Source: Pantoea alhagi
GTDB taxonomy: Bacteria > Pseudomonadota > Gammaproteobacteria > Enterobacterales > Enterobacteriaceae
DNA: 64,000 nucleotides
Direction of reading: 5' to 3'
NCBI RefSeq assembly: GCF_002101395.1
Contig: NZ_CP019706.1
Location: 558,001 to 622,000, forward strand
A program made the position numbers and the translations under genes. The notes below the pieces were generated by a model that was given only the letters and a program-made list of their open reading frames with translations, was not told where the DNA came from and made no database searches. This document shows positions 8,234 through 16,197 of the stretch, one piece after another; position 1 is the stretch's first letter; each line of letters starts with the position of its first letter.

Positions 8234-8382
8234 TTGATAAGCTGCCTGCACGGCAGTGAACCGCTTTTGTGAACCAGAGCGAAGATCGGGAGTGTTTCTA
8301 AGCTGCCTGTGCGGCAGAGAACTGATGGCAACGCTGATTCGCGGTGGCGTGTTTTTTCTAAGCTGCCTGCACGGCAGTGAAC
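8234..8382 (-). CRISPR. Type I-F CRISPR mini-array (3 repeats, 2 spacers), no cas genes
   Basis: Three 28-nt repeats at 8355-8382, 8295-8322 and 8234-8261. Read on the minus strand they are of the type I-F form GTTCACTGCCG-YR-CAGGCAGCTTAGAAA. The first is intact, the middle has one change (GTTCTC), and the last is degenerate at its 3' end (TTATCAA), as expected for the trailer-end repeat. Spacers are 8323-8354 (32 nt) and 8262-8294 (33 nt), matching I-F spacer length. This polarity puts the leader side next to the 3' end of trkH, which is transcribed in the same direction. No cas gene lies within the window, so maturation and interference would need a Cas system elsewhere. Confidence 0.88.
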
Positions 8383-8488
8383 TGGAGAAGATTAGCTTAA
8401 ATGTATGGTGAACCAGCACGGCCAACGTATCGACATTATCAATACGCCAGCCGCAGCAATAAACATTGTTTTCAAACTGAGCAAGGCT

Positions 8489-10003
8489 CTATTTTCGCCA
8501 GAAAAAGCGCGAGAAAAGTATCAGCACCGGATAAATTTCAAGACGCCCCATTATCATGGCGGCACACATCAAATATTTAGCCCCTTCGCTAAGCGTACCA
8601 AATGTGGATGCCGTTTCTCCAAAGCCAAGCCCCATATTATTGATACAGGCCGCAACGGTAGCGAAAGCGGTCATCAGGTCATAGCCCATGATATTGAGCA
8701 TCCAGACAAAAAACACCGTGAACAGTACGTAAAGAAAAAAGAAACTCCATACCGAGCGCAACACGCGTTCCGTCACCACGCTCTCGCCAACCCGAATGCT
8801 CAATAGCGCACGAGGATGCGCCAGCTGATGTAGCTCATGACGGCTTTGCTTAAATAACACCAGGAAGCGCAGCGCTTTGATACCGCCGCAGGTCGATCCC
8901 ACACAGCCGCCAAAAAAGCTTGCCGTCAGTAACAGCACAATAGTATGTGCAGGCCAACTGGCATAATCGCCGGTCGCCAGGCCGTTATCGGTAATCATAG
9001 AACTGGTCAGGAAGAACGCATGTACCAGACTGTCCGTTGCGTTATACATGCCGACATGCCAGAGCTGCCATGCGGTTATCAACACTATAATCAGCGTCAC
9101 CAGCAGGAAAAAGCGTAGCTCTGCATTACGGCGGAACGGTTGTAATGTGCGTCGGGTAAAGGCAACAAACCACACGGTAAAATTAATTGCTGACAGTAGC
9201 GAGAAAAGCCCGGCAACCAGTTCGATCGCAGAACTGTTCCAGTAACCGATGCTCTCGCTGCGTGTGGAAAAGCCGCCCAGCGAGACGGTAGAAAGGCCAT
9301 GACAGAGCGCATCAAAAGCGGACATTCCCGCCAGCATATACGCAGCGCAACAGGCCAGCCCCAGCAGCAGATAGGTAAGCCACAGGCTGCGTGAAGTATC
9401 GGCCAGACGCGGCGTCAGGCGCTCTTCTTTAAAAGGGCCAGGCATTTCTGACTGGTAAAGTTTCGCCCCACCGATTCCCAAAAGCGGCAGTACCGCGACC
9501 GCCAGAACAATAACCCCTAACCCGCCGATAAAATTGAGCTGCGCCCGATAATAGAGATAGGCAGCCGGCAGGTTGCTAACGTCGCCAATCACGGTGGCCC
9601 CTGTGGTGGTGATACCGGACACCCCTTCAAACAGCGCATCAATAAAACTCAGCCCCACCGAATCATCCAGCCAGAGCGGCATGGCGCTGATAACCGAAAA
9701 CAACAGCCAGAACAGAACAATAATCAGAAAACCATCACGGGTTTTTAGCTGTATACCGGCACGTTTGGTGGCAAGCCAGGCGCCGCCGCCCAGGGTAAAA
9801 AAGGTAAAGAAGGTAGTAAAAAAAGCAAACCAGCTGCGCTCTTTGCTGAACAAAGCAACCAGCATCGGCGGCAGCATGGAAAAGCTGTACAGAAACACCA
9901 GAAAACCGCACAGGTGAATAACCACGCGCACCTGTGAAAAATTAAGTGTGAGATAGCGTTGCAAAGCAAGGCTCCCAGATGACAAAAGATCGGCAGCAAT
10001 CAT
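8489..10003 (-). CDS. TrkH/TrkG-family potassium uptake membrane subunit
   Basis: 504 residues, slightly longer than E. coli TrkH (483). Four M-P-M repeats are visible through their selectivity-filter loops: GITTTGATVIG, STVSLGGFSTRS, SMITDNGLATG and CINNMGLGFG. Together with TrkA it moves K+ across the inner membrane. The canonical enterobacterial trkH lies elsewhere, so this is likely a second, TrkG-like copy. No trkA or trkE partner is adjacent. The first ~22 residues before the hydrophobic start are unlike E. coli TrkH, so the true start may be slightly downstream. A type I-F CRISPR mini-array lies just past its stop. Confidence 0.9.
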   Translation of the reverse strand: MIAADLLSSGSLALQRYLTLNFSQVRVVIHLCGFLVFLYSFSMLPPMLVALFSKERSWFAFFTTFFTFFTLGGGAWLATKRAGIQLKTRDGFLIIVLFWLLFSVISAMPLWLDDSVGLSFIDALFEGVSGITTTGATVIGDVSNLPAAYLYYRAQLNFIGGLGVIVLAVAVLPLLGIGGAKLYQSEMPGPFKEERLTPRLADTSRSLWLTYLLLGLACCAAYMLAGMSAFDALCHGLSTVSLGGFSTRSESIGYWNSSAIELVAGLFSLLSAINFTVWFVAFTRRTLQPFRRNAELRFFLLVTLIIVLITAWQLWHVGMYNATDSLVHAFFLTSSMITDNGLATGDYASWPAHTIVLLLTASFFGGCVGSTCGGIKALRFLVLFKQSRHELHQLAHPRALLSIRVGESVVTERVLRSVWSFFFLYVLFTVFFVWMLNIMGYDLMTAFATVAACINNMGLGFGETASTFGTLSEGAKYLMCAAMIMGRLEIYPVLILFSRFFWRK

Positions 10004-10228
10004 GCCTTCTTACCGGGCATATCACAAACTCAGATAAGGCAACGGATGAATATATTCATTATCTACAGAAGATTGTATTGTGCGCGCTGAGGAGTGTGGC
10101 CACGGAAAGCCCATCCATAAAACTGGCTGTCACGCCTGGTCAGCGGTGGAAGTAAAAACGTTGTCGGTTGTAACAGGTAAATTTATAAATTACGCTTATA
10201 TATCGGCCCAAAACAGGATAACCTGGCC

Positions 10229-11780
10229 TTGAATAAACATTCTTCAAATACCTCTTCCCGCCTCAGACATACGCCTCTTGGCAGAAGTATGGCGGCCTTT
10301 TTGCTGCTGACTGCCATGGCCGTTATGGGCATTAATGCCTGGACACTATGGAGCTCCTGGCAGCAGCGAATTACAGAACGCGAAGAGGATGCCCGTAATC
10401 TCGCCGTCTCGCTGGCAAAACAGGCAGAAGACGCCTTTCTTCAGGTGGATATTACCCTCTCTGATGCGGTCAGGCAGCTCACTCAGCAGGGGCCAGACTA
10501 TGCCAAAAACGGAGACTTTTTCACGTCAGCTGAAAGAGCAGCACGGTAAACTGCAGCAGCTGCATGGGCTTTTTATCTACGATGCACAGGGGAACTGGAT
10601 CGCCACATCAGGCAATTATATCCCTTCAAAAGGCAGCAATGCGGATCGGGAATATTTTGTCTGGCACCGTAGCCACACTGATACTTCTGTTCATATCGGT
10701 CACGTTATTCGCAGCCGTTCAACCGGCGAACGGGTTATCCCGGTATCGATGCGCCTGAACGATAGAACCGGTAATTTTGTCGGCGTCGCGCTGGCTACGG
10801 TTAAGGTGGACTACTTCAGGCAATTTTACGGTTATTACACTCTGGGCGCACGCGACATTCTGGGACTTATCCTCGCCGATACCACCGTATTGTATATGCG
10901 CCCCCTGCCGGACTCAGTGATTAACCGAAGCCTTTCCGCCAGCCCGCTGTTCAGAGTCGCGCTTAAAACATCTGCCAGCGGCAGCGCAACATGGCGCTCC
11001 GCGCTGGACGGTATTGAGCGTATTTACGGTTATGCCCGACTGGAGCAGTATCCGCTGGTCGTCGCCGCAGGCTATGACCGTGACAGAGTGCAGAAGGCGT
11101 GGCTTGAAACCAACCTCACTGATGTGGTGCTTAACCTGATCCTGCTGACCATGATAATGGGAATGGGAGTATTTATTCTGAAACAAATCAGGACCAACGT
11201 CAGGAACCAGCTTGAACTGACGCAGGTCAGGGATGAACTTACCACCATTAACCATACCCTGCAGTCGATGGCGCTGATTGACGGCCTGACCGGCCTGGCT
11301 AACCGCAGACAGTTTGATGTGGTGCTTGAAGAAGGGCTGCAGCGCTCGAAAAAAACTGGCGAGCCGCTGTCATTAATCATGATAGATATCGACTTTTTCA
11401 AACGCTATAACGACACCTTCGGTCACGTAGCAGGCGACATGTGTCTGAAAAAGGTAGGAGGCCTGCTGAAAGGTGCGACTCACCGTCATACCGATCTGGT
11501 GGCGCGCTACGGCGGCGAGGAGTTCGCTATCATTCTGCCTTTTACCAGCGCACCGGATGCCAGGCATTTTGCTGACCGGGCGGTTAAGGTGATCAGAGAT
11601 GCCGCGATTGTCCATACCTCGACGGAACTGCCGGAGAGAGTGGTCACTATCAGCGCTGGCTGCGGTACGATTATCTCAAATGGTGAGGACAACGAAGCCG
11701 AACTGCTGAAGAAAAAGGCAGATAATTCGCTTTATAATGCAAAACGCAACGGACGCAATCGGGCTCAGGGAGAGATCTAA
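10229..11780 (+). pseudogene. Membrane-anchored diguanylate cyclase (dCache-GGDEF), interrupted by a 1-nt frameshift
   Basis: Two reading frames together give one normal protein. The frame from TTG 10229 supplies a transmembrane segment (AAFLLLTAMAVMGI) and the start of a periplasmic sensor domain; it ends at a stop near 10549. The +1 frame continues from about 10522 with the rest of the sensor (LKEQHGKLQQLHGLFIYD...), a second transmembrane segment near residue 280 and a GGDEF domain to 11780. The active site is GGEEF, with an RxxD inhibitory site (RHTD) five residues before it. The break falls in a run of five T residues (10517-10521); four would restore the frame. It may be a real inactivation, a phase-variable tract or a sequence error. 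If intact, it would make c-di-GMP. Confidence 0.85.
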
Positions 11781-11822
11781 CCTTAATCTGCGCCTCTCAG
11801 CGTTGTTGTTTTTGTCTGTAAC

Positions 11823-11856
11823 GACGTGCAACCTTCAAAGCGGAAGGTTGCACGTC
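11823..11856. repeat. Perfect 14-bp inverted repeat between convergent genes
   Basis: GACGTGCAACCTTC (11823-11836) and GAAGGTTGCACGTC (11843-11856) pair perfectly around a 6-nt loop. It lies between the ends of the cyclase gene and mtnK. Neither side has a T-tract, so if it terminates transcription it is not a classical intrinsic terminator; RNA 3'-end protection is an alternative. Confidence 0.6.
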
Positions 11857-11872
11857 CCAGCCGGGGCAATTC

Positions 11873-13072
11873 CTAGCCGTTCTGTCGAATGCGGGCAATC
11901 AGCGTATCGATATTATCGATATGCGGCGCGGCGACAATTAACGTTTTCCCCAGGCTAATCGCGTGACGAATACACTCAATGCGCATCGCTTCATCCTGAA
12001 TGGTTTCCAGGTCCGCCACGTGTGCCATGCCGACTGTGCGACGAATCAGTTCGCTGCCGCAGTAACCGATACTGTCCGCAAATACTTTCTTCAACCAGGT
12101 CGCGGTATAGTCCGGCCACGCCAGCGTGCGATCGCGGCTTTTTTCCGCTGCCAGTGCCTGAAAGCGTTCGGCAAATGTCAGCCACAGGGTGCGTATATCC
12201 TGTAAACGCTGCTCGCGCCCGTCGGCCGCTTCACGCGTCGCCAGCAGCCCCGGCAGTGCACAATAGTTCAGCAGCAGGTTACCCAACGCCGTACCCACGT
12301 CAAAACCCACTGGCCCAAAATACCCAAACTCGGCATCAATTGCTTTCAGGCTCCCGTCAGCAACAAACACGGAACCGCTGTGGATATCACCATGCAGGTG
12401 GGCTTCCGCATGGGAGAAAAAGCGGTGCTTTAGTCCGGCGACCTCGTTACGCAGTCGTTCATCATTGCGTAGCTCAACCACCTCAGCTTCCAGCTGTGCC
12501 GGGTAATCGTTGCGCGGATGATCTTCATAGGGATCGGTGAAAAAGAGATCCTCGGTGATTTCACACATTTCAGGATTGGTAAAACGGATAACCCGCGCCT
12601 TTTTCTCATGAGGATGCAGGTAAAAATCGGAGGTATGAAACAGCGTTTGCGCCAGATATTCACCCAGCTGACGCGTTGCCTGCGGATAGTGGCGCCCCTG
12701 CACCAGCTCGCCGCGCCAGATACGATAGCTGGAGAGATCTTCCATCACCATTACCGCCAGTTCAGCATCGTAATGCAACACCTTTACCGTATGCTGCGGG
12801 CAGTGCCGGTAATGTTCCGTGAGCGTTTCAGCTTCCAGCCGCGCACGCTCCAGCGTCAGCGGCCAGGACTCGCCAACGCAGCGCACCCAGGGCAGCGCCT
12901 GCTTTACCACAACGCGACTAATGCCGTCACGATCGAAGATTTTAAATACCAGATTAAGGTTACCGTCACCAATCTCTTCAGCCGTTACCAGCGAAGATGC
13001 ATCCCTTAGCCCGCCAAATCGCTGCGCATATTCCACCGCATCGGCGGCAGTGAACGTCCGGTATTGCGACAT
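11873..13072 (-). CDS. mtnK: 5-Methylthioribose kinase MtnK
   Basis: 399 residues, the usual length for Klebsiella-type MtnK. Aminoglycoside-phosphotransferase-like fold with HLHGDIHSGSVF (catalytic loop, Asp) and IDAEFGYFGPVGFDVG (metal-binding loop). It phosphorylates 5-methylthioribose to MTR-1-phosphate, which MtnA isomerises. ATG 13072 gives the conserved N-terminus MSQYRTFTAADAVEYAQRF; an upstream in-frame Met at 13090 is less likely. Divergent from mtnA, with MetJ boxes in the shared promoter. The nucleosidase producing MTR (mtnN) is not in this window. Confidence 0.96.
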   Translation of the reverse strand: MSQYRTFTAADAVEYAQRFGGLRDASSLVTAEEIGDGNLNLVFKIFDRDGISRVVVKQALPWVRCVGESWPLTLERARLEAETLTEHYRHCPQHTVKVLHYDAELAVMVMEDLSSYRIWRGELVQGRHYPQATRQLGEYLAQTLFHTSDFYLHPHEKKARVIRFTNPEMCEITEDLFFTDPYEDHPRNDYPAQLEAEVVELRNDERLRNEVAGLKHRFFSHAEAHLHGDIHSGSVFVADGSLKAIDAEFGYFGPVGFDVGTALGNLLLNYCALPGLLATREAADGREQRLQDIRTLWLTFAERFQALAAEKSRDRTLAWPDYTATWLKKVFADSIGYCGSELIRRTVGMAHVADLETIQDEAMRIECIRHAISLGKTLIVAAPHIDNIDTLIARIRQNG

Positions 13073-13102
13073 TATCCGTTTCCTCTGCAAATCTGTAGTA
13101 AA

Positions 13103-13126
13103 AGCCGTTCAGACGTCTATACTTCC
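13103..13126. promoter_or_regulatory. MetJ boxes in the mtnK-mtnA divergent promoter
   Basis: A perfect 8-bp met box AGACGTCT (13111-13118) is flanked in 8-bp register by AGCCGTTC and ATACTTCC, each matching 5 of 8 positions. MetJ binds tandem 8-mers cooperatively, so SAM-dependent repression of both genes is likely. Confidence 0.75.
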
Positions 13127-13179
13127 GTTTCGCATGTTGGCACAATATGCTGCATTAACGCAACATGGATTTCACTGTT

Positions 13180-14202
13180 ATGCAAACTCTTCATACCACC
13201 AGCCTGCAGGTGCGCGATAACCAGCTGTGGATCCTCGATCAGCAGGCTCTGCCGCAGCAAAAAAACTGGCTGGACGCGAGCAGCGTGGAAGCGCTGGTTA
13301 GCCATATTCATGCGCTGCGGGTACGCGGTGCGCCGTTAATTGGCCTCTCCGCCAGTCTGCTGCTGGCGCTGCTGGCAGAAAATGGCCTGCCCAAAAACCA
13401 GCTGACGCAGGCGCTGGAGATCTTACGCGCCGCGCGTCCTACTGCCGTTAATCTGATGAACAATCTGGACAGGATGAAGCAGGCGCTGCTGCAGGAGAAT
13501 TTCGTTGATGCGCTAAGCGCTGAAGCGCTGCGGCTGGTGGAAGAAGATAAAGCGTTATGCGACAGCATCGCACAGGCGGGCAGCGAACGGGTAGCGCCCG
13601 GCAGCCGAATTTTAACCCACTGTAATACCGGCGGGCTGGCTACCGCTGGCGTCGGCACCGCCATCGGCGTTATCGCCCTGGCGTTTCAGCAGGGAAAAGT
13701 CGAACAGGTCTGGGTGGATGAAACTCGCCCGCTATTGCAGGGTGGTCGCCTGACTGCCTGGGAACTAACCGAGCTGGGCATCCCCAATCGTTTGATCTGC
13801 GATTCTATGGCGGCCGCGCTGATAGCGCAAAAACAGGTGGACGCCATCTGGGTCGGCGCCGATCGTATTGCCGCTAACGGCGATGTCGCTAATAAAATCG
13901 GCACCTATAGCCTGGCGGTGCTGGCGCGCTATCATCACATCCCTTTTTACGTGGCTGCGCCGCATACCACGCTCGATCCGCACTGCCCCAACGGCAGCGC
14001 CATCCCGATTGAACAGCGCGCCGCCTCCGAGGTCACTGGCGTATCCGGCAGCTTTGGTCAGCTACAGTGGGCACCGGAAAACGCGCAGGTATGGAACCCG
14101 GCATTTGACGTGACGCCAGCAGAATTAATCAGCGGTTGGGTGTTGGATAGCGGCGTGGTAACGCCTGAAGAGGTGGCGGCCGGTTATTTCCAGCCGCGAT
14201 GA
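13180..14202 (+). CDS. mtnA: 5-Methylthioribose-1-phosphate isomerase MtnA
   Basis: 340 residues, eIF2B-alpha-like fold. Family motifs: RVRGAPLIG (substrate loop), THCNTGGLATAGVGTA (catalytic Cys) and WVGADRIAANGDVANKIGT (catalytic Asp). It converts the aldose MTR-1-P to methylthioribulose-1-P in the methionine salvage cycle. I take ATG 13180 (MQTLHTTSLQV) rather than the in-frame ATG at 13165, because it matches the Klebsiella start and has a GGA about 10 nt upstream. It converges on mtnD, with only 7 bp between the stops. Confidence 0.96.
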   Translation: MQTLHTTSLQVRDNQLWILDQQALPQQKNWLDASSVEALVSHIHALRVRGAPLIGLSASLLLALLAENGLPKNQLTQALEILRAARPTAVNLMNNLDRMKQALLQENFVDALSAEALRLVEEDKALCDSIAQAGSERVAPGSRILTHCNTGGLATAGVGTAIGVIALAFQQGKVEQVWVDETRPLLQGGRLTAWELTELGIPNRLICDSMAAALIAQKQVDAIWVGADRIAANGDVANKIGTYSLAVLARYHHIPFYVAAPHTTLDPHCPNGSAIPIEQRAASEVTGVSGSFGQLQWAPENAQVWNPAFDVTPAELISGWVLDSGVVTPEEVAAGYFQPR

Positions 14203-14209
14203 ACCAGAA

Positions 14210-14752
14210 TCAGGGCAGACGCGGGTAAGTAACCGCAATCGGATCGCCGGTAAAGTTGGCGATCCAGCCTTCCGGGTTATCAAAAATACGGATCGCGGTA
14301 AAATGCGGGTTCGATCCCATATCAAACCAGTGCGGCGTACCGGCCGGTACGGAGATCAGATCATTTTTTTCGCACAGGATCTGATAGACGCGCCCTTCCA
14401 GATGCAGGCAAAACAGCCCGGCCCCTTCGACAAAAAAGCGCACTTCATCTTCACCATGGGTATGCTCCGCCAGAAACTTACTGCGCAGCGCCTCTTTTTG
14501 CGGATTATCGGCGCGCATGCTGATTACATCCCAGCTTTGATAGCCCTTTTCCGCTACCAGGCGATCAATGGCATGCTGATAAGCATTAATCACGGTTTCC
14601 GCATCAGGATTTTCGCCTAATTCGCGGTTGGCTTCCCAGCGTTCAAAGCGTACGCCGCGCGCGTTGAGCTGCTCGCGAATCGCCTCAGGATCGGTGCTGT
14701 GCCACACCGGCACCGTGGTTTCTGTTTCGGTATAGATGGTCAATTCACTCAT
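14210..14752 (-). CDS. mtnD: Acireductone dioxygenase MtnD
   Basis: 180 residues, cupin fold. Metal ligands are visible as EHTHGEDEVRFF (His, His, Glu) and GTPHWFD (His). With Fe2+ the family gives 2-keto-4-methylthiobutyrate plus formate from the acireductone; with Ni2+ it gives an off-pathway product with CO. It is the last gene of the mtnB-mtnC-mtnD operon; its ATG overlaps the mtnC stop (ATGA), indicating translational coupling. Confidence 0.97.
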   Translation of the reverse strand: MSELTIYTETETTVPVWHSTDPEAIREQLNARGVRFERWEANRELGENPDAETVINAYQHAIDRLVAEKGYQSWDVISMRADNPQKEALRSKFLAEHTHGEDEVRFFVEGAGLFCLHLEGRVYQILCEKNDLISVPAGTPHWFDMGSNPHFTAIRIFDNPEGWIANFTGDPIAVTYPRLP

Positions 14753-15438
14753 AAGGAAAACAGCTCCAGCTTAATCTGATCAAAACGGTTTACCTGGCGA
14801 TGAAGACTTTCATTATCCGCTTCGCCGCGAATTAACTGCAGGGTGTGCCAACCGGCCTGCTGCGCAGCATCCAGCTCCTGGCGAATATCAGACAGGAACA
14901 GCAGCTCGCTGGCAGGCAGATTAATCTGGCGGGCAATATTTTGGTAAGCACTGACCTCACGCTTGGCCCCGACATGGGTATCAAAATAACCGCTGAACAG
15001 CGCCGTAATATCGCCGTGATCGCTGTAGCCGAACAATAGCTTTTGCGCAGCAACCGAGCCAGACGAATAAACGTATAGGGAAATCCCCCGTTCATGCCAG
15101 TTTTTTAACGCAGGCAATACGTCAGGATAGAGATGACCGGTAAAATCGCCGTTAAGGTAGCCGCTGCGCCAGATCATACCCTGCAACGCTTTCAACGCGG
15201 TGGATTTACGGTCTTCATCCATAAAGCGATACAGTACGGTAATCAGCTGTTCGGTATCCGCCTGCGGCTGGTCGATCTCCTGACGCAAATCGTTCAACGC
15301 AGCGGCCACCGCCGGTTCTGCCGTGTGAATACGCAGATACGCCGCCAGATGCTGACGCGCCCAGGGAAACAGAACATTATGCACAAAGCGGATGTCGCTG
15401 GTGGTGCCTTCAATATCGGTAACAATTGCGCGGATCAT
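14749..15438 (-). CDS. mtnC: Enolase-phosphatase E1 MtnC
   Basis: 229 residues, HAD superfamily. N-terminal motif IVTDIEGTTSDI (nucleophile Asp with the atypical DIEGT form of this family), YSSGSVAAQK (motif II Ser), and LFLSDIRQELDAA (metal Asp). It performs enolisation and dephosphorylation of the diketo-phosphate to the acireductone. Its start codon overlaps the mtnB stop by one base (TAATG), and its stop overlaps mtnD by 4 nt. Confidence 0.97.
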   Translation of the reverse strand: MIRAIVTDIEGTTSDIRFVHNVLFPWARQHLAAYLRIHTAEPAVAAALNDLRQEIDQPQADTEQLITVLYRFMDEDRKSTALKALQGMIWRSGYLNGDFTGHLYPDVLPALKNWHERGISLYVYSSGSVAAQKLLFGYSDHGDITALFSGYFDTHVGAKREVSAYQNIARQINLPASELLFLSDIRQELDAAQQAGWHTLQLIRGEADNESLHRQVNRFDQIKLELFSL

Positions 15439-16049
15439 TATCTCTCCAGCAAACGACGTTGCATTTCACAGTTAAACAGGAACTCCAGCCCTTCCAGATG
15501 GCGACGCGCCTCCTGCACATCTCTGCCCCAGCAGGTCAGGCCATGACCGCGCAGCAGAAAACCGTAACGCAGTGGCCTGGTTTGTGCCCAGGCCTCAATA
15601 CGCGCCGCCAGCGCGCTGATATTCTGATCGTTATCAAACAGCGCTATCGCTACGCTATCCAGATGGCTGCGCTGGCCGGACAGCGACTTTTGCATTTCAT
15701 AGCCCTGCAGCAGTAACGCCGATCCTGTTTCAATACGTGACAGCACGGTGCTGTTTACGCTGTGGGTATGCAATACCGCACCCGCTTCCGGAAACAGGCG
15801 ATAGATAAGCGTATGCAGGCCGGTTTCCGCAGAGGGCTTGCGCCCTGACGGTGCCAGGCCGCTGGCGATCTCTACTTCAATAAAATCGGCGGCGGTCAGG
15901 CTGCCTTTGTCCTTGCCAGATTCGCTGAGCAGGCATAATCCCTCCTCCGCACGGATCGACATATTGCCGCCGGTCGCCGGTGCCCAGCCCTGTTGCCCAA
16001 TCCAGTGGCAGGCAGCCACCAGCTGCGCCAGTTGTGGAGTTACGGTCAT
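15438..16049 (-). CDS. mtnB: Methylthioribulose-1-phosphate dehydratase MtnB
   Basis: 203 residues, class II aldolase/adducin fold. Zinc-binding histidines are seen in AVLHTHSVNSTVLS and LLRGHGLTCWG; the N-terminus contains the family motif GWAPATGGNMSIR. It dehydrates methylthioribulose-1-P. ATG 16049 is preceded by AAAGGAG and gives the family length; a longer reading to 16121 crosses the MetJ boxes and was not used. First gene of mtnBCD, divergent from ybdL. Confidence 0.96.
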   Translation of the reverse strand: MTVTPQLAQLVAACHWIGQQGWAPATGGNMSIRAEEGLCLLSESGKDKGSLTAADFIEVEIASGLAPSGRKPSAETGLHTLIYRLFPEAGAVLHTHSVNSTVLSRIETGSALLLQGYEMQKSLSGQRSHLDSVAIALFDNDQNISALAARIEAWAQTRPLRYGFLLRGHGLTCWGRDVQEARRHLEGLEFLFNCEMQRRLLER

Positions 16050-16095
16050 TGCGCTCCTTTTATCGGCCTCGCCGTTACGGGAATTTTTTGCTTTT

Positions 16096-16111
16096 AGACG
16101 TCTACCCGTCT
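16096..16111. promoter_or_regulatory. Tandem MetJ boxes between mtnB and ybdL
   Basis: AGACGTCT (16096-16103, perfect) is directly followed by ACCCGTCT (6 of 8). The pair lies in the 148-bp divergent region and could repress both mtnBCD and ybdL-yafV with SAM as corepressor. Confidence 0.8.
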
Positions 16112-16197
16112 TGATTGCCAAATACTAACATCATGATTATAGTGGCTCAACACAGCCGTAACATCGGGCCGCTACCCGCACGAAAGGTGAGTTATTT

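Noticed and set aside
8189..8425. ORFs of 60-80 codons across 8140-8425
   Set aside because: They translate CRISPR repeats (recurring PCRQLR-like peptide) and are not genes.
13073..13179. SAM riboswitch before the methionine salvage genes
   Set aside because: Neither mtn promoter nor the metN leader shows a riboswitch-like fold; MetJ boxes explain the expected control.
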